From contig JALQPE010000083.1 of the NCBI GenBank assembly GCA_030407315.1, positions 124,001 to 188,000 of the forward strand: DNA of 64,000 nt, written 5' to 3'. Shown in pieces: positions 39,630 through 49,427 of this stretch (within the stretch, counting starts at the first letter, position 1; each line of letters begins with the position of its first letter). The translations under genes and the position numbers were made by a program. The notes beneath the pieces are model-generated. The model had not been told where the DNA came from, searched no databases, and saw only the letters and a program-made list of their open reading frames with translations. The DNA comes from Asparagopsis taxiformis (lineage: Eukaryota > Rhodophyta > Florideophyceae > Bonnemaisoniales > Bonnemaisoniaceae).

Positions 39630-42600
39630 TTAACTCGCCTCTGCAAAGGATGAGGCTTCAAAGGTCCATTCACCACGGACACCATCATACGACACGAAAG
39701 CTAAGTTGTTCCCGTCGCAGAACTGTTTGAGCTTATTTGCATACTTGTCTAGTGTTTTCTCATCCGTACTTATCTTTCCAGTTTTCTTGTCCTTCTTAAA
39801 CATCCCCTGCAGAGTTACAACAGCAGCAGCGTCAAGCTGTTCAGCCTCTCGATCCGGGTACACAGCAATTTCACCTCGTCGAATTTCTACGACATCATCC
39901 AAATTTAACCCACGTACATCTACTGGCTCCACCCATTGCACTTTACCATAACCCTTACGCCCAACCGTAAATCCTTCCACTGTTTGCAATTCTTTCATAG
40001 TTCGGGCGGAAAGGTCTGATAGGCTCGGTATAGTGTAGTAACCTTCATTCGATTGGACAGGAAGGTACTTTTCAGGGTCATATTGGTCAATAGAATCGAG
40101 AGGTGTTTTCAAGCTCCATGTCGAAGGCCGCTTCGACGCCCAAATGAAGTCCGCAGCGCTCGAATTTCGGTCGGTATTGGGTCGCTTTTCCAGTGGACTA
40201 GAAGCTGCCTTAGACCCTGAACCGTCCCGCACCGACAACGGTCTCTGCTGTGCTCGAACAACTGAATCCTGAGCGCCAGAATATCTTGATGTAGTTCCGT
40301 TCGGTGTGATCTCATCAACGTCAACCTCACCATTGCCAGACTTACTCGCGTGTCCATTTGTTTGCCCTGATGAGAACCTAGTCTGTATACCTACAGGAGG
40401 AGGGATTTTTGGACTTTCAGCTGCTTGAAGAAGTGAAAGATCCAACTTCTTAGGGTCTCGACGGGCGTTTTCTATTCGTTTGCCAGAGTTAAGGAGTGAA
40501 GCGGGGTGCGCAGGAGAATCCAGGGATGCCGGTTGAAGGGCCAGTCGTTTTGGTCCGGAGAACTGTTGTGGGGAGAAAAACGGCATCTTTCGTACTATAG
40601 AAACAGTACCAGGCGCCGAGCTGGTGGGTGTGTCTTCCGTTTTCACTATGCTCGGCGTAGATAAGGGTGTGGGTGGAATTTTCGCAGCGGGAGAACTCAA
40701 TCGACCGACTGAATTGCGCATCCTTGTGCGATGGGGCGTTCTTGCCGACCATCTTCCATCGCTAGAAGATGGAGTCCATCTATTTGTGGCGAGCTTGAGC
40801 ATAGACGCTGACGGAACAACCACAACAGAAAGAGCACCAGGCTTTGCTGTAGTTGCATTGTTCTGCGCTTGTTGTTCCAAAAGTTTTTTCTGTTGTTCAA
40901 GATCGCCCTGAAGCTTTTGCAAGTTATGTAATACCGTTCCGTAATTTGCACCAGGCGGAGCAACAGTAGCACCATTATCCTGAGTAACTGAGGAGAATGT
41001 TCCCATCAATGTCGGATTTACGCCAGCCCCTTGACCCACGGAAGGATTTTGTCCAAAGCCTGCATTTCCGCCACCCATTGCAAACGGTTGGACATTTTGA
41101 GCTGGATTAGGCTGCGCACTGAATCCACCACCACTACTGAAACCAAAGTTGGAAGGTTGCAATCCAATACCCGGGGCAGAGCCTGCATTGTTAAAAAAGG
41201 GATTCGTAGATGGCGCTGCTTGTGTGTTTGCTGATAATGCACCAAATCCAGTGCTGGATGAGGGAGCACCGAAAGGGCTACTCTGTGCATTTTGATTGTT
41301 TCCAAACAGCGTCTGAGCAGATGCAGACGAAGACTGACCAAATATACCGGGGCCTGGAGCGCTCCCAAACAAACCTTGTGAAGAATTGAATGCTGAAACT
41401 GCTGGTGCAGAGTTGGCACCGAAGATATTATTGCTGGTGTTTGCAGCAGAGCCGAACAGTGATTGCGATTGAGCGGCGCCAAATGCTGAAGAGGTATTCC
41501 CGAATAGCCCACCACTGGACTGCTGTGGTGCGGCGCCAAATGCGCCTCCACCACCAAAGGCGGGTGTAGAACTACCAAACGCATTTGCTGACGAAGAACC
41601 GAAGCTCGGGGCGGATTGTCCAAACATGCCAGCAGACTGGGTCGCACCAAACGATGAACTACCGAATGCGCCAACGCTGGACTGACCGAATACGCTAGAC
41701 TGGGAGAAAGCATTGTTAGCTCCAAATAGCGAAGTTGAGGTGTTAGCGCCAAAGGCCGGTTGTTGAGCGCCGAACGAAGCGGCGCCAAATGCATTGGAAG
41801 AGCCAAATGCATTTGAGGAAGAGCCGAAGGCTGACGGGGCACTGCCGAATAGAGTGGATGAGGGGGCAGCTTGAGAATTAGCACCGAAGAGAGAGTTAGT
41901 TGTTGCGGGTGCGGCAGTACCAGAGGCAGCGTTGCCTTTGTTGCCAGCAGCATAGTCTTCCATGCGGAGTTCTTCAAGAGACTTGGATCGCAAGGAATGA
42001 ATCATTGAAATGGCATGGTATTTTGAAGCAACACCGGGATTACCATCGTACTCCATAGTGAGCTGCCATTGCACGCCGGCGGTACCAGTGGGGTTATTGG
42101 CAGGCGTAGAAGCGAATGCGGGCTGATTGGAACCGAACAGGCTGTTGCCAGATGAAGGGGCGCCGAAGAGCGATGAGGAACTGGCGCCGAATGCATTGGA
42201 AGCGCCGAACGCGGATGAAGCGCCAAAGGCGGCGGATGAGGCACCCCAGGCGGGAGTGGACTGGGCAAAGGCGGGGGCGCTAGCTCCGAAGCCGGAGGCA
42301 GGGCGGGAAGCGCCGAAGAGAGAGTTGGACGGGGCGCCGAAGGCAGCGGATGCACCAAAGGCGGGTTGGGAGGCAAATGCGGATGAGGACGCGCCGAAAG
42401 CTGAGGACGAGCCGAAGAGGGAGGATGAGGAGCCAAATGAGGAGAAGGCTGGTTGGGATGCGCCGAAGAGGGAGGAGGAAGACGCGCCAAAGGCAGAGGA
42501 AAAGTTGGAGAAGGGCTGTTGTTGTTGTGAGCCGAAAAGGGTGTTGGATGTGGCGGGCTGAGTGTTGAAAGCTGATGAACCAAAGGGTGTCGACTGGTTT

Positions 42601-42686
42601 CCGAAGGGCTGGGGTGTCTGCGAACCGAAGGCTGGCTGCTGCTGTTGGCCGAAAGCAGGCTGACCAAAGCCTGAAGAAAAGGCCAT
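39630..42686 (-). CDS. NUP98: Nucleoporin NUP98-type, FG repeats, autoprotease site lost
   Basis: 1018 residues. Residues 1-~560 are GLFG/FG/SAFG-type repeats with few charged residues. They are interrupted at ~200-250 by a GLEBS-like segment (SKYHAISMIHSLRSKSLEEL) that binds Gle2/Rae1. A basic/Ser-rich linker follows, then a C-terminal NUP98 domain (~870-1018) with YYTIPSLSDLS and GYGKVQWVEPVDVRGLNLDD. The protein ends FVSYDGVRGEWTFEASSFAEAS. The catalytic HFS of self-cleaving NUP98 is replaced by SSFA here, and nothing follows, so NUP96 must be a separate gene. It lines the pore channel. Gene direction is convergent with the eIF4B-like gene. Confidence 0.92.
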   Translation of the reverse strand: MAFSSGFGQPAFGQQQQPAFGSQTPQPFGNQSTPFGSSAFNTQPATSNTLFGSQQQQPFSNFSSAFGASSSSLFGASQPAFSSFGSSSSLFGSSSAFGASSSAFASQPAFGASAAFGAPSNSLFGASRPASGFGASAPAFAQSTPAWGASSAAFGASSAFGASNAFGASSSSLFGAPSSGNSLFGSNQPAFASTPANNPTGTAGVQWQLTMEYDGNPGVASKYHAISMIHSLRSKSLEELRMEDYAAGNKGNAASGTAAPATTNSLFGANSQAAPSSTLFGSAPSAFGSSSNAFGSSNAFGAASFGAQQPAFGANTSTSLFGANNAFSQSSVFGQSSVGAFGSSSFGATQSAGMFGQSAPSFGSSSANAFGSSTPAFGGGGAFGAAPQQSSGGLFGNTSSAFGAAQSQSLFGSAANTSNNIFGANSAPAVSAFNSSQGLFGSAPGPGIFGQSSSASAQTLFGNNQNAQSSPFGAPSSSTGFGALSANTQAAPSTNPFFNNAGSAPGIGLQPSNFGFSSGGGFSAQPNPAQNVQPFAMGGGNAGFGQNPSVGQGAGVNPTLMGTFSSVTQDNGATVAPPGANYGTVLHNLQKLQGDLEQQKKLLEQQAQNNATTAKPGALSVVVVPSASMLKLATNRWTPSSSDGRWSARTPHRTRMRNSVGRLSSPAAKIPPTPLSTPSIVKTEDTPTSSAPGTVSIVRKMPFFSPQQFSGPKRLALQPASLDSPAHPASLLNSGKRIENARRDPKKLDLSLLQAAESPKIPPPVGIQTRFSSGQTNGHASKSGNGEVDVDEITPNGTTSRYSGAQDSVVRAQQRPLSVRDGSGSKAASSPLEKRPNTDRNSSAADFIWASKRPSTWSLKTPLDSIDQYDPEKYLPVQSNEGYYTIPSLSDLSARTMKELQTVEGFTVGRKGYGKVQWVEPVDVRGLNLDDVVEIRRGEIAVYPDREAEQLDAAAVVTLQGMFKKDKKTGKISTDEKTLDKYANKLKQFCDGNNLAFVSYDGVRGEWTFEASSFAEAS

Positions 42687-43106
42687 GACAAAGTTGTGCG
42701 TTGGCTCGCGCGGGAGAGAGACGGATCGGGGTAGTAGTAGCCAGGCGTGTCGAATTTGTACACGTAGGCGCCAGCGCCAGTTAATGCTAAAGATTGCATT
42801 GAAATTGAACGACTAGATAGTGTACAATAATGTAGACTGTGGCGTACGCGTACAGTACAGTTGCTCTGAGCTGCTACGCTCTTGTTACTTGTAACAGGTG
42901 CCAGCACAGAATATTCTTTTAAAATCTCATTGATTTGAAATTTTTACCGCGCCAGACATCCAAAATAAACTATGATCAACCACTTCTCGTCAACTCCCAT
43001 ACCGACCGTACTTGTACTAATGGTCTTCTACTCGTCTCGCAACCAACTGCAACTGCGTCGTCCGTCCAGTCCCGGCTAGCAACCGTTTCATCACATTCGG
43101 CTCGAC
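42687..43106. promoter_or_regulatory. Shared upstream region of NUP98 and the SET2-type gene
   Basis: 420 bp between divergent starts; AT-rich centre near 42900-42970, C-rich flank on the SET2 side. No element recognised. Confidence 0.4.
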
Positions 43107-46100
43107 ATGCCGCAGTCCAACACCACCAGCGACCCATGGAATCTTCCAGCCCGTCGTCTCGGCTGCCAACTATCGCGTCTCCAACATCTCATGCAACAAA
43201 TTCAACCTCCTGTCCAGCCCGCCCAAGACTTTCAAGCACATCGTAACGCCGCCAGTCCCTCCCTCCCACTGCCTGCCGTGGAGCCAAATATTCCCCGTCG
43301 TCGCATCTCGGCTCGCGCCCAGCACAAGAATGCAATTCTCAAACGCTCTCGCGCCGCAATGCTCCAACATCCGGACAGAGCGCTCAGCACCGACCACGCA
43401 GCCATCATGGCTCATTGCGCAACGAAACTCGCTGAATTTGAGAGTGCCCCCCCTGCTCGAATCCCTGATCCGCGTCCGACCCCCCCTCAAAAGCCCCCTG
43501 CAGACAAGCCGCAAACGCGCACTCCGAAAAGTAAGTCCCCCCACGCTATCGTCATTTCAGACTCGCCCAGGCCCTCCAAAACAATTCTTCCTACTCAACC
43601 CCCTCCCGTGGACACCTCGCATCCAGATAACCAATCCGTTCTTGATAGTATTCTGGCGTTTGCGAGAGGCGAGACTACCGCCCTGTCAAAAGTTGAAAAA
43701 GGTCTCAAGAAGACTGTTCTGCGCACTCGCGTTTCACTTGCAACTATCAAAGGATGTGAGCAATTCGCCAATGTTAATGTGTTTGGGTACATTCGCGCTT
43801 TGTGTATCATTCATACAAACGAAATTGCTATTCTGAGAGCAAACGGCGCCGCCAACGTGAGGGAACAGGTCAAATCTCTCTGTTCCCACGTATCCCGCTC
43901 TCAATGGCGTGCCATCATATCGCAAGAAATCCCGCGCACGCGCGCCGCTCAATCAGAACTCTACCCTCCTCCCATTGAAAGCACTTCCGATGTGGTGCAA
44001 TTCGTTTTCCGCCTTGTCCAGAAAATGGCACAAGGCGATGAATCGATTGCCCGCTCCTTCATGGACCGCATGTACAAGAACGGGGTGGTGAAAGACGTTG
44101 CAGCTATGGTCATCGGCGCAGTGAAGCTCTGGCGCTCAAGCAAAAAGACTGCACAATGTCCAGAAGATAATCGAAACGACTTGATTGAGTGGTGTCTTCG
44201 CCTCTTGTCCAACTTTCTAGTTTTTGAAATAAGTCCCTTTTCACCCATCTACCATTCCCGTTCCATGGAGTCATCATATCTTCTGATCAGCTCTCTTCAT
44301 GAAGATAAGTTTATGAAGTTCCAAGACATAATTGACGTTGGATTCGAATACACTGCCCCTGTTTCCGTGCTGAGTACGCGCGAATGCCGTTTTGCCGTAT
44401 GGGATCTCGTCCAATGCCTTGTCATCCATAAGGATTGCCCCTTTCCCAACAACAGTGTACAGCGTTCTTCCTGGGAAAAAATTGCAACATCTGCGGAGGG
44501 ATACTTGTCCAAATTGATGGAATCAAATGACTTTTGGATGCTAGTGAATGGTGTAACTCAAATGGTTATCCGCACAGACAGGCTTATGATTGATGCTAAG
44601 CTTGGTGTTGCCTTCCTTGTATCATTGCTATCAATGCGATTACCATCAAAGTTACTATTGGAGAAACAGACGAAAAGCCGCAAATCTCTCCTGGAATTAT
44701 TACTTAAGATTCTAGAGAGGATAGGCAAACAGCCTCTTGCATGCTTCAAGGAAGTTCAAGATCAGCGCGATGCCTATCCTGGCCTGCACACATTTGTTGA
44801 CTTGGTACCAAGGTTAATGTCTTCTGCTGTCGTGCAACGCGAACTCTGTACGAGCACTGATACTAGACAAAGGGATAAGTATTTGGATGCGATCCAAGAA
44901 CTATTGACCAGATCGGAAAAGCTGGTCCCAGGAGCATACGATGCAGATCAGCAAATAAAGTTTGCACGCGATTGTACCTTGGGAGGAAGAATTGTTGATG
45001 CAAATGCCGATCTAGAGCGAGATTTCATTGCGAAAGAAAGCCGAAGAAGCTCGGACGACGAACGAGAAGGAAGAACCCCTGAACAACTAGCAAGTGCTAG
45101 AAGACATGCTCTTGCATTTGTGGCAAAGATATTGGGTTCTCTTGGGAAAAGTATGGAAGACGGTTCCAGAGATATTTCACAAATGAATAGCTTGCGTGCC
45201 CTGATGTCTTCCCGATATAGAGGCAGTCGACGGCTACTCCATTTATGGGATGTTGTTTTCAGGATCCAGCGCGGACTGGAGCGATTCGACATTGATAATG
45301 AGCAAGAACCTGAGAAAAGTCTGTTGTCGCCTTTAGATCGCAACTGCTTCGCCATGGTTGTAGAGAGAATTCGCTCTCAAATAGTCTCTGAACACAGAGA
45401 TCGAAGTTCCTCAGGAACCGGTGATGAAAGCGCGAAAGTTAGCTCTCCAACTCCTGGGAAAACGTTTTCTTCAAAAGGACGCTCAGTTAATGCATCTATG
45501 CCAGATGTCTCGCAGCTGAAAGAAATCCGCATGGCTGTGTCATTGGCAAAGGGCTACCGAGACTTGGATGATGACCCAACATTTATGATGAACCTCTCGA
45601 ACTCTGCGGTGGAGCTGGGGCACCAGGTACTGGCAAGGTTTGACCCCGAAAGTGATTTGGTATCCAAATGGGTCAAATTGAAGAAGGGGAACGTTTATGT
45701 TGAAAGAGCAAGAGATTTGCTCGCTAAGGAAGACAAGGTATTGGGTACAAAATGCGGATGTATTCCAGGAAATCCGAAAGAAAATGGAGATGACTTTGAG
45801 AACAAAATAGCTTGTTCAAACGATCTTTGTGAAAACCGTTCGACGAAAGTAGAATGCGTACCTGGAGAGTGTGGTGCGGGCGTATATTGCCAAAATCAGC
45901 GCATGCAGAAGCTCGAGTATGCAAAGTTCAAAATGAGCCATTTCAAGGACAAGGGTATCGGTATGATTGCCGATGAAGATATCAAGGGTGGCGCTTTCAT
46001 TGGAGAGTACCAAGGCGAAGTAATCTCTCAAAAACTATTTGAGCAAAGAAAGCGACAATATGAAGGAGAGAGACATTTCTACTTCATGACTCTAACGAGC

Positions 46101-49100
46101 AAGCTGGTCATTGATGCCAGTCGAAAGTCGCAAGCAACCCGATTCGTCAACCATTCATGTGATCCTAATGCCGAGACGCAGAAGTGGAATGCTGGAGGGG
46201 AACCTCGAGTTGGGATTTTTGCAAAACGAGATATTCCGAAAGGAGAAGAGATAACTTTCGATTATGGTGCTGCATCCTTAGCAAACTATGCAGTTCCATG
46301 CCTTTGCGGGGCAAAGAATTGTCGAGGATGGTTGACTTCCAAGAAAGCAGACGCTATTGAGGAAGAAATCACTGTCGACAAAGCAAACCTTGCTAATCCA
46401 GCAGAGAGACTAAAACCGGATACTGCGCGTAATACTCTAAAACCATGTTCCATTCCCAGTGAAGAGACTTTGGAGGATGGACTAGACATAATATCGGATA
46501 TGGCTAATCCTGGAGTGGAAGACAAACTCTCAAGAGCACACAAATATATTGCCCTTGGAAAGAATATCAAAGAATCCTGTGATATCACAAGAGGAAAGTT
46601 GCAGGAATTCGATGAATCAAAGATTGGTGATATCGCCCGCAAGAAGCTGACAGAATGGGAATCGAGTCTGAAACGCCAGGAAGACCATGAGTCGAATTTA
46701 GAATCCGTATTTTCAAGCAGTACTCTGAGAAGATCTTCTGCGGCAGAACTGAGGATTCCACGGAGAAAGCCAAGCACCGCTCCGGTGAAAGTGGATTCAA
46801 AGACACCTACCCCAAATGTCCCAAGATCGGGTGAAACCGCCAAGGTTTCCGCCACCGAAATTATCAATGTTGACGCTCCAAAGGCGCTGCCTAGTAGACT
46901 TGACGCATCTTACCCTCAGCCAGATCGTCGGAGACCGGACTTGGGCAACGATAGGCATTCAAGATCTGGCAGGAGTTCTATTGGTCATATCGACTCTAGA
47001 AGGGGTACGCGTCCTATCGGGGATATTCGCAAATCACCCAGGAAAAGCGATACCAAGGAAATCGGCACTATTGATAAGCCAGTGGTTGCAAAGAAGCAAA
47101 CATCTGGAAGAACATTTGGGGGCATCTTTGCCCCAACGCAGAAGAAGTATCAACGACCACTTCCAGTTCCAAAGCAGTCTCGTAGAACAAGAATCAAAAA
47201 TGATGGTTCGGACTCAGACTCTATGGATGCATTTTCAATAGCTTCTTCTGCAGAACCCATCATGGATGAACCGCCACTTTCACCGAGTCAATTACCAAAC
47301 GGAAACGGTGCCTGTTCAGATGATGAGTTCGTTGCAGCTCCACCAGTTGAGGCTACTCTCATGGATCGAAAGAACGATTATTCGCGCGGCGAAAGGGCAA
47401 TGGAAAACCGACGGCAGAGCTGGTCAAGGGATGTGCCACCATCAATGAAAACATCTGCAAGAACTGATCAACAGCGTCGACTCTCAGGAGTAGACACGCA
47501 TGAGTGGAATGGGAATAGGCCCAGAAACGCAGAGTGGCAACCACACCACCGCAGTTCTCCAGGCCGAAGTGGCCCCACCATAAACTCCGCTGGGGGAGAT
47601 TACCGAAGTGGAGCGGCAGTTCAGAGAACTGCAGATGGTTATAGAAGTGGTCAGCGAAACCCAGGGGTCGGAATTGCTGATGAGCGCGAAAAGCGCGGGG
47701 CCTGTCGCATGTCTCTGCCAGGGGATCACCTACTTGATCATGGTGATCAATACCCTGGGCGCGAGGATAGAAGAATGCGGGGAGGTTTAAGCGGACGGCA
47801 TCGATCCAACGAAAACACTCGGGATGACACTGATTGGGGTCGCAACCAGAATCTGGTTGGAGCTGATGGGCGTGATCGTAGGAGGAGCCTAGGATATGGA
47901 GGAGATCCGAGGCGTTATGAACCCGAATATTCGCGTGGCAGTCGATATGAGCAACCAGAGGTATACGAAGGAAGACGTAGTGGTTATGGTGACCATCGCG
48001 CACCGGCACAAGATCGAGGGGTTGAAGGTGACTGGTACCGTGACCAGAGATATGATCAGTATAACGATGAGAAACCTCACACTATTGACGGTGAAAGACA
48101 AAACTATCGTGATCCTCACGGTGAAAGACATAACTCACAAATCGGCTTTCGTGGCCGTGAGCGACAAGGGGACTGGGGACGGACTGGATCTCCACGACGG
48201 TATTCCAAATTCAACGGGAGGGGTCCCGAACCTGAACTTGGGCCGCATCGCGAAGCGAATGAGTTTGAGCAGGAGAGAAAACAAGAACCATCTCCACATA
48301 GAAGGAAGACTGTGACAGCAGGACCGAAATCTGAAGATGCAAACCGCTTGCGGGGTGAGAATGCGCAGGGTAGCCCAGCTGAGGTTGACCAGCGGAAAGA
48401 TACTCACCCTGCAAAAGTTATATCGGAGGTCGTGGCGACTAGTAAGGTATCGCGGAAGCCAGAAAGTTGCGATGGAGCGAAAGAGGCTCAGAAAGAATTA
48501 CCCAAGCAAGTCGATACCAAAATTGTAACATCTTCACCTGTGCGAGAAGCGAAATCTGGGGAGAAGCACGTGGAGGAGATCAAGGAGGTTGTGAAATCTA
48601 CCAATGTTGACATGGTGAGGAAGAGGAACGAAGAGACGAAAGTTAAAGCGGCAGATGATGTAGAGGGTTCAACGAAGCACAACAGTGGTGTGGTGCCGAA
48701 GAAGCCTTCATCTGATGGCGATGCGAACACTAAAGCAAGCGCGGCAGCAAGTACAATAGGGAGCCCTGCTTCAAAAGGCGGTTCATTACATGCGCAAGGG
48801 AAAGAGGAGGTTGCGGATAACAACGGGACTGGAGGTGAAAGTTCAGGGAAGAATGCACCAGTTGGGGTGCAGCGGGGGAGCGAAACCTGGAAGCCTGTAT
48901 TGGATCGGATGGGGAAAAGAGAGTCGGAAACGGGGAGTTTGCGAAAAAGTTTGGGGATGAAGCGATCCAATTCTTCTAGTGGATTCTTAGAGGGATCTCG
49001 GAAACGGATGCATGTGCAAAGCACGAGTCCAAGAAGAGATAGTGGACAGAAAAGTCGTCGACGGATGTCTGGAGATAGACTGGGTAGCCGTTTTTCGGGT

Positions 49101-49268
49101 GCGACAACACAGTCTAATTCGTATGACAAAATTCGACAAAACGGTTCTGCTTCGTTTGACAAGGTGGGTAGCAAACGAGAGCGACCAAATACGATGAACG
49201 TAGTGAAAGGGAACACTACGAGCGATTTGCGAGCGCTGTTGGCATCAAAGAAGAGTAGGAAACAATGA
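43107..49268 (+). CDS. SET2-type histone H3K36 methyltransferase, very large
   Basis: 2053 residues in one exon. A Pro-rich N-terminus and a helical region (to ~870) precede an AWS cysteine cluster at ~882-930 (CGCIPGNPKENGDD, ACSNDLCENRS). The SET domain follows at ~935-1055 with GEYQGEVIS, RFVNHSCDPNAETQKW and GEEITFDYG, then post-SET CLCGAKNCRGWL. AWS-SET-postSET order with CxCxxxxCxG is the SET2/NSD/ASH1 class, which methylates H3K36. I see no SRI domain by eye, so ASH1/NSD remain possible. The last ~900 residues are charged and disordered: Arg/Asp/Gly/Tyr-rich (~1480-1740), then Lys/Ser-rich with repeated RKR nuclear signals. Confidence 0.88.
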   Translation: MPQSNTTSDPWNLPARRLGCQLSRLQHLMQQIQPPVQPAQDFQAHRNAASPSLPLPAVEPNIPRRRISARAQHKNAILKRSRAAMLQHPDRALSTDHAAIMAHCATKLAEFESAPPARIPDPRPTPPQKPPADKPQTRTPKSKSPHAIVISDSPRPSKTILPTQPPPVDTSHPDNQSVLDSILAFARGETTALSKVEKGLKKTVLRTRVSLATIKGCEQFANVNVFGYIRALCIIHTNEIAILRANGAANVREQVKSLCSHVSRSQWRAIISQEIPRTRAAQSELYPPPIESTSDVVQFVFRLVQKMAQGDESIARSFMDRMYKNGVVKDVAAMVIGAVKLWRSSKKTAQCPEDNRNDLIEWCLRLLSNFLVFEISPFSPIYHSRSMESSYLLISSLHEDKFMKFQDIIDVGFEYTAPVSVLSTRECRFAVWDLVQCLVIHKDCPFPNNSVQRSSWEKIATSAEGYLSKLMESNDFWMLVNGVTQMVIRTDRLMIDAKLGVAFLVSLLSMRLPSKLLLEKQTKSRKSLLELLLKILERIGKQPLACFKEVQDQRDAYPGLHTFVDLVPRLMSSAVVQRELCTSTDTRQRDKYLDAIQELLTRSEKLVPGAYDADQQIKFARDCTLGGRIVDANADLERDFIAKESRRSSDDEREGRTPEQLASARRHALAFVAKILGSLGKSMEDGSRDISQMNSLRALMSSRYRGSRRLLHLWDVVFRIQRGLERFDIDNEQEPEKSLLSPLDRNCFAMVVERIRSQIVSEHRDRSSSGTGDESAKVSSPTPGKTFSSKGRSVNASMPDVSQLKEIRMAVSLAKGYRDLDDDPTFMMNLSNSAVELGHQVLARFDPESDLVSKWVKLKKGNVYVERARDLLAKEDKVLGTKCGCIPGNPKENGDDFENKIACSNDLCENRSTKVECVPGECGAGVYCQNQRMQKLEYAKFKMSHFKDKGIGMIADEDIKGGAFIGEYQGEVISQKLFEQRKRQYEGERHFYFMTLTSKLVIDASRKSQATRFVNHSCDPNAETQKWNAGGEPRVGIFAKRDIPKGEEITFDYGAASLANYAVPCLCGAKNCRGWLTSKKADAIEEEITVDKANLANPAERLKPDTARNTLKPCSIPSEETLEDGLDIISDMANPGVEDKLSRAHKYIALGKNIKESCDITRGKLQEFDESKIGDIARKKLTEWESSLKRQEDHESNLESVFSSSTLRRSSAAELRIPRRKPSTAPVKVDSKTPTPNVPRSGETAKVSATEIINVDAPKALPSRLDASYPQPDRRRPDLGNDRHSRSGRSSIGHIDSRRGTRPIGDIRKSPRKSDTKEIGTIDKPVVAKKQTSGRTFGGIFAPTQKKYQRPLPVPKQSRRTRIKNDGSDSDSMDAFSIASSAEPIMDEPPLSPSQLPNGNGACSDDEFVAAPPVEATLMDRKNDYSRGERAMENRRQSWSRDVPPSMKTSARTDQQRRLSGVDTHEWNGNRPRNAEWQPHHRSSPGRSGPTINSAGGDYRSGAAVQRTADGYRSGQRNPGVGIADEREKRGACRMSLPGDHLLDHGDQYPGREDRRMRGGLSGRHRSNENTRDDTDWGRNQNLVGADGRDRRRSLGYGGDPRRYEPEYSRGSRYEQPEVYEGRRSGYGDHRAPAQDRGVEGDWYRDQRYDQYNDEKPHTIDGERQNYRDPHGERHNSQIGFRGRERQGDWGRTGSPRRYSKFNGRGPEPELGPHREANEFEQERKQEPSPHRRKTVTAGPKSEDANRLRGENAQGSPAEVDQRKDTHPAKVISEVVATSKVSRKPESCDGAKEAQKELPKQVDTKIVTSSPVREAKSGEKHVEEIKEVVKSTNVDMVRKRNEETKVKAADDVEGSTKHNSGVVPKKPSSDGDANTKASAAASTIGSPASKGGSLHAQGKEEVADNNGTGGESSGKNAPVGVQRGSETWKPVLDRMGKRESETGSLRKSLGMKRSNSSSGFLEGSRKRMHVQSTSPRRDSGQKSRRRMSGDRLGSRFSGATTQSNSYDKIRQNGSASFDKVGSKRERPNTMNVVKGNTTSDLRALLASKKSRKQ

Positions 49269-49427
49269 GAGGCTAGTTACCTGCTATGTTCATATCCGAC
49301 CCTGTAAAGTAGACGCTTCGATGATGTAACGGCTGCGTACAACTGTACAGAAACCATATATAAATTTTTTGCTGTCCTTCGTAATCGTCAATTCCGCACG
49401 TCGTAACAAACCACAAACGGACATGAG

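Noticed and set aside
42002..42907. Long antisense and alternate-frame ORFs inside the NUP98 and SET2 regions
   Set aside because: They arise from repeats and biased composition of the real genes and have no domain signature.
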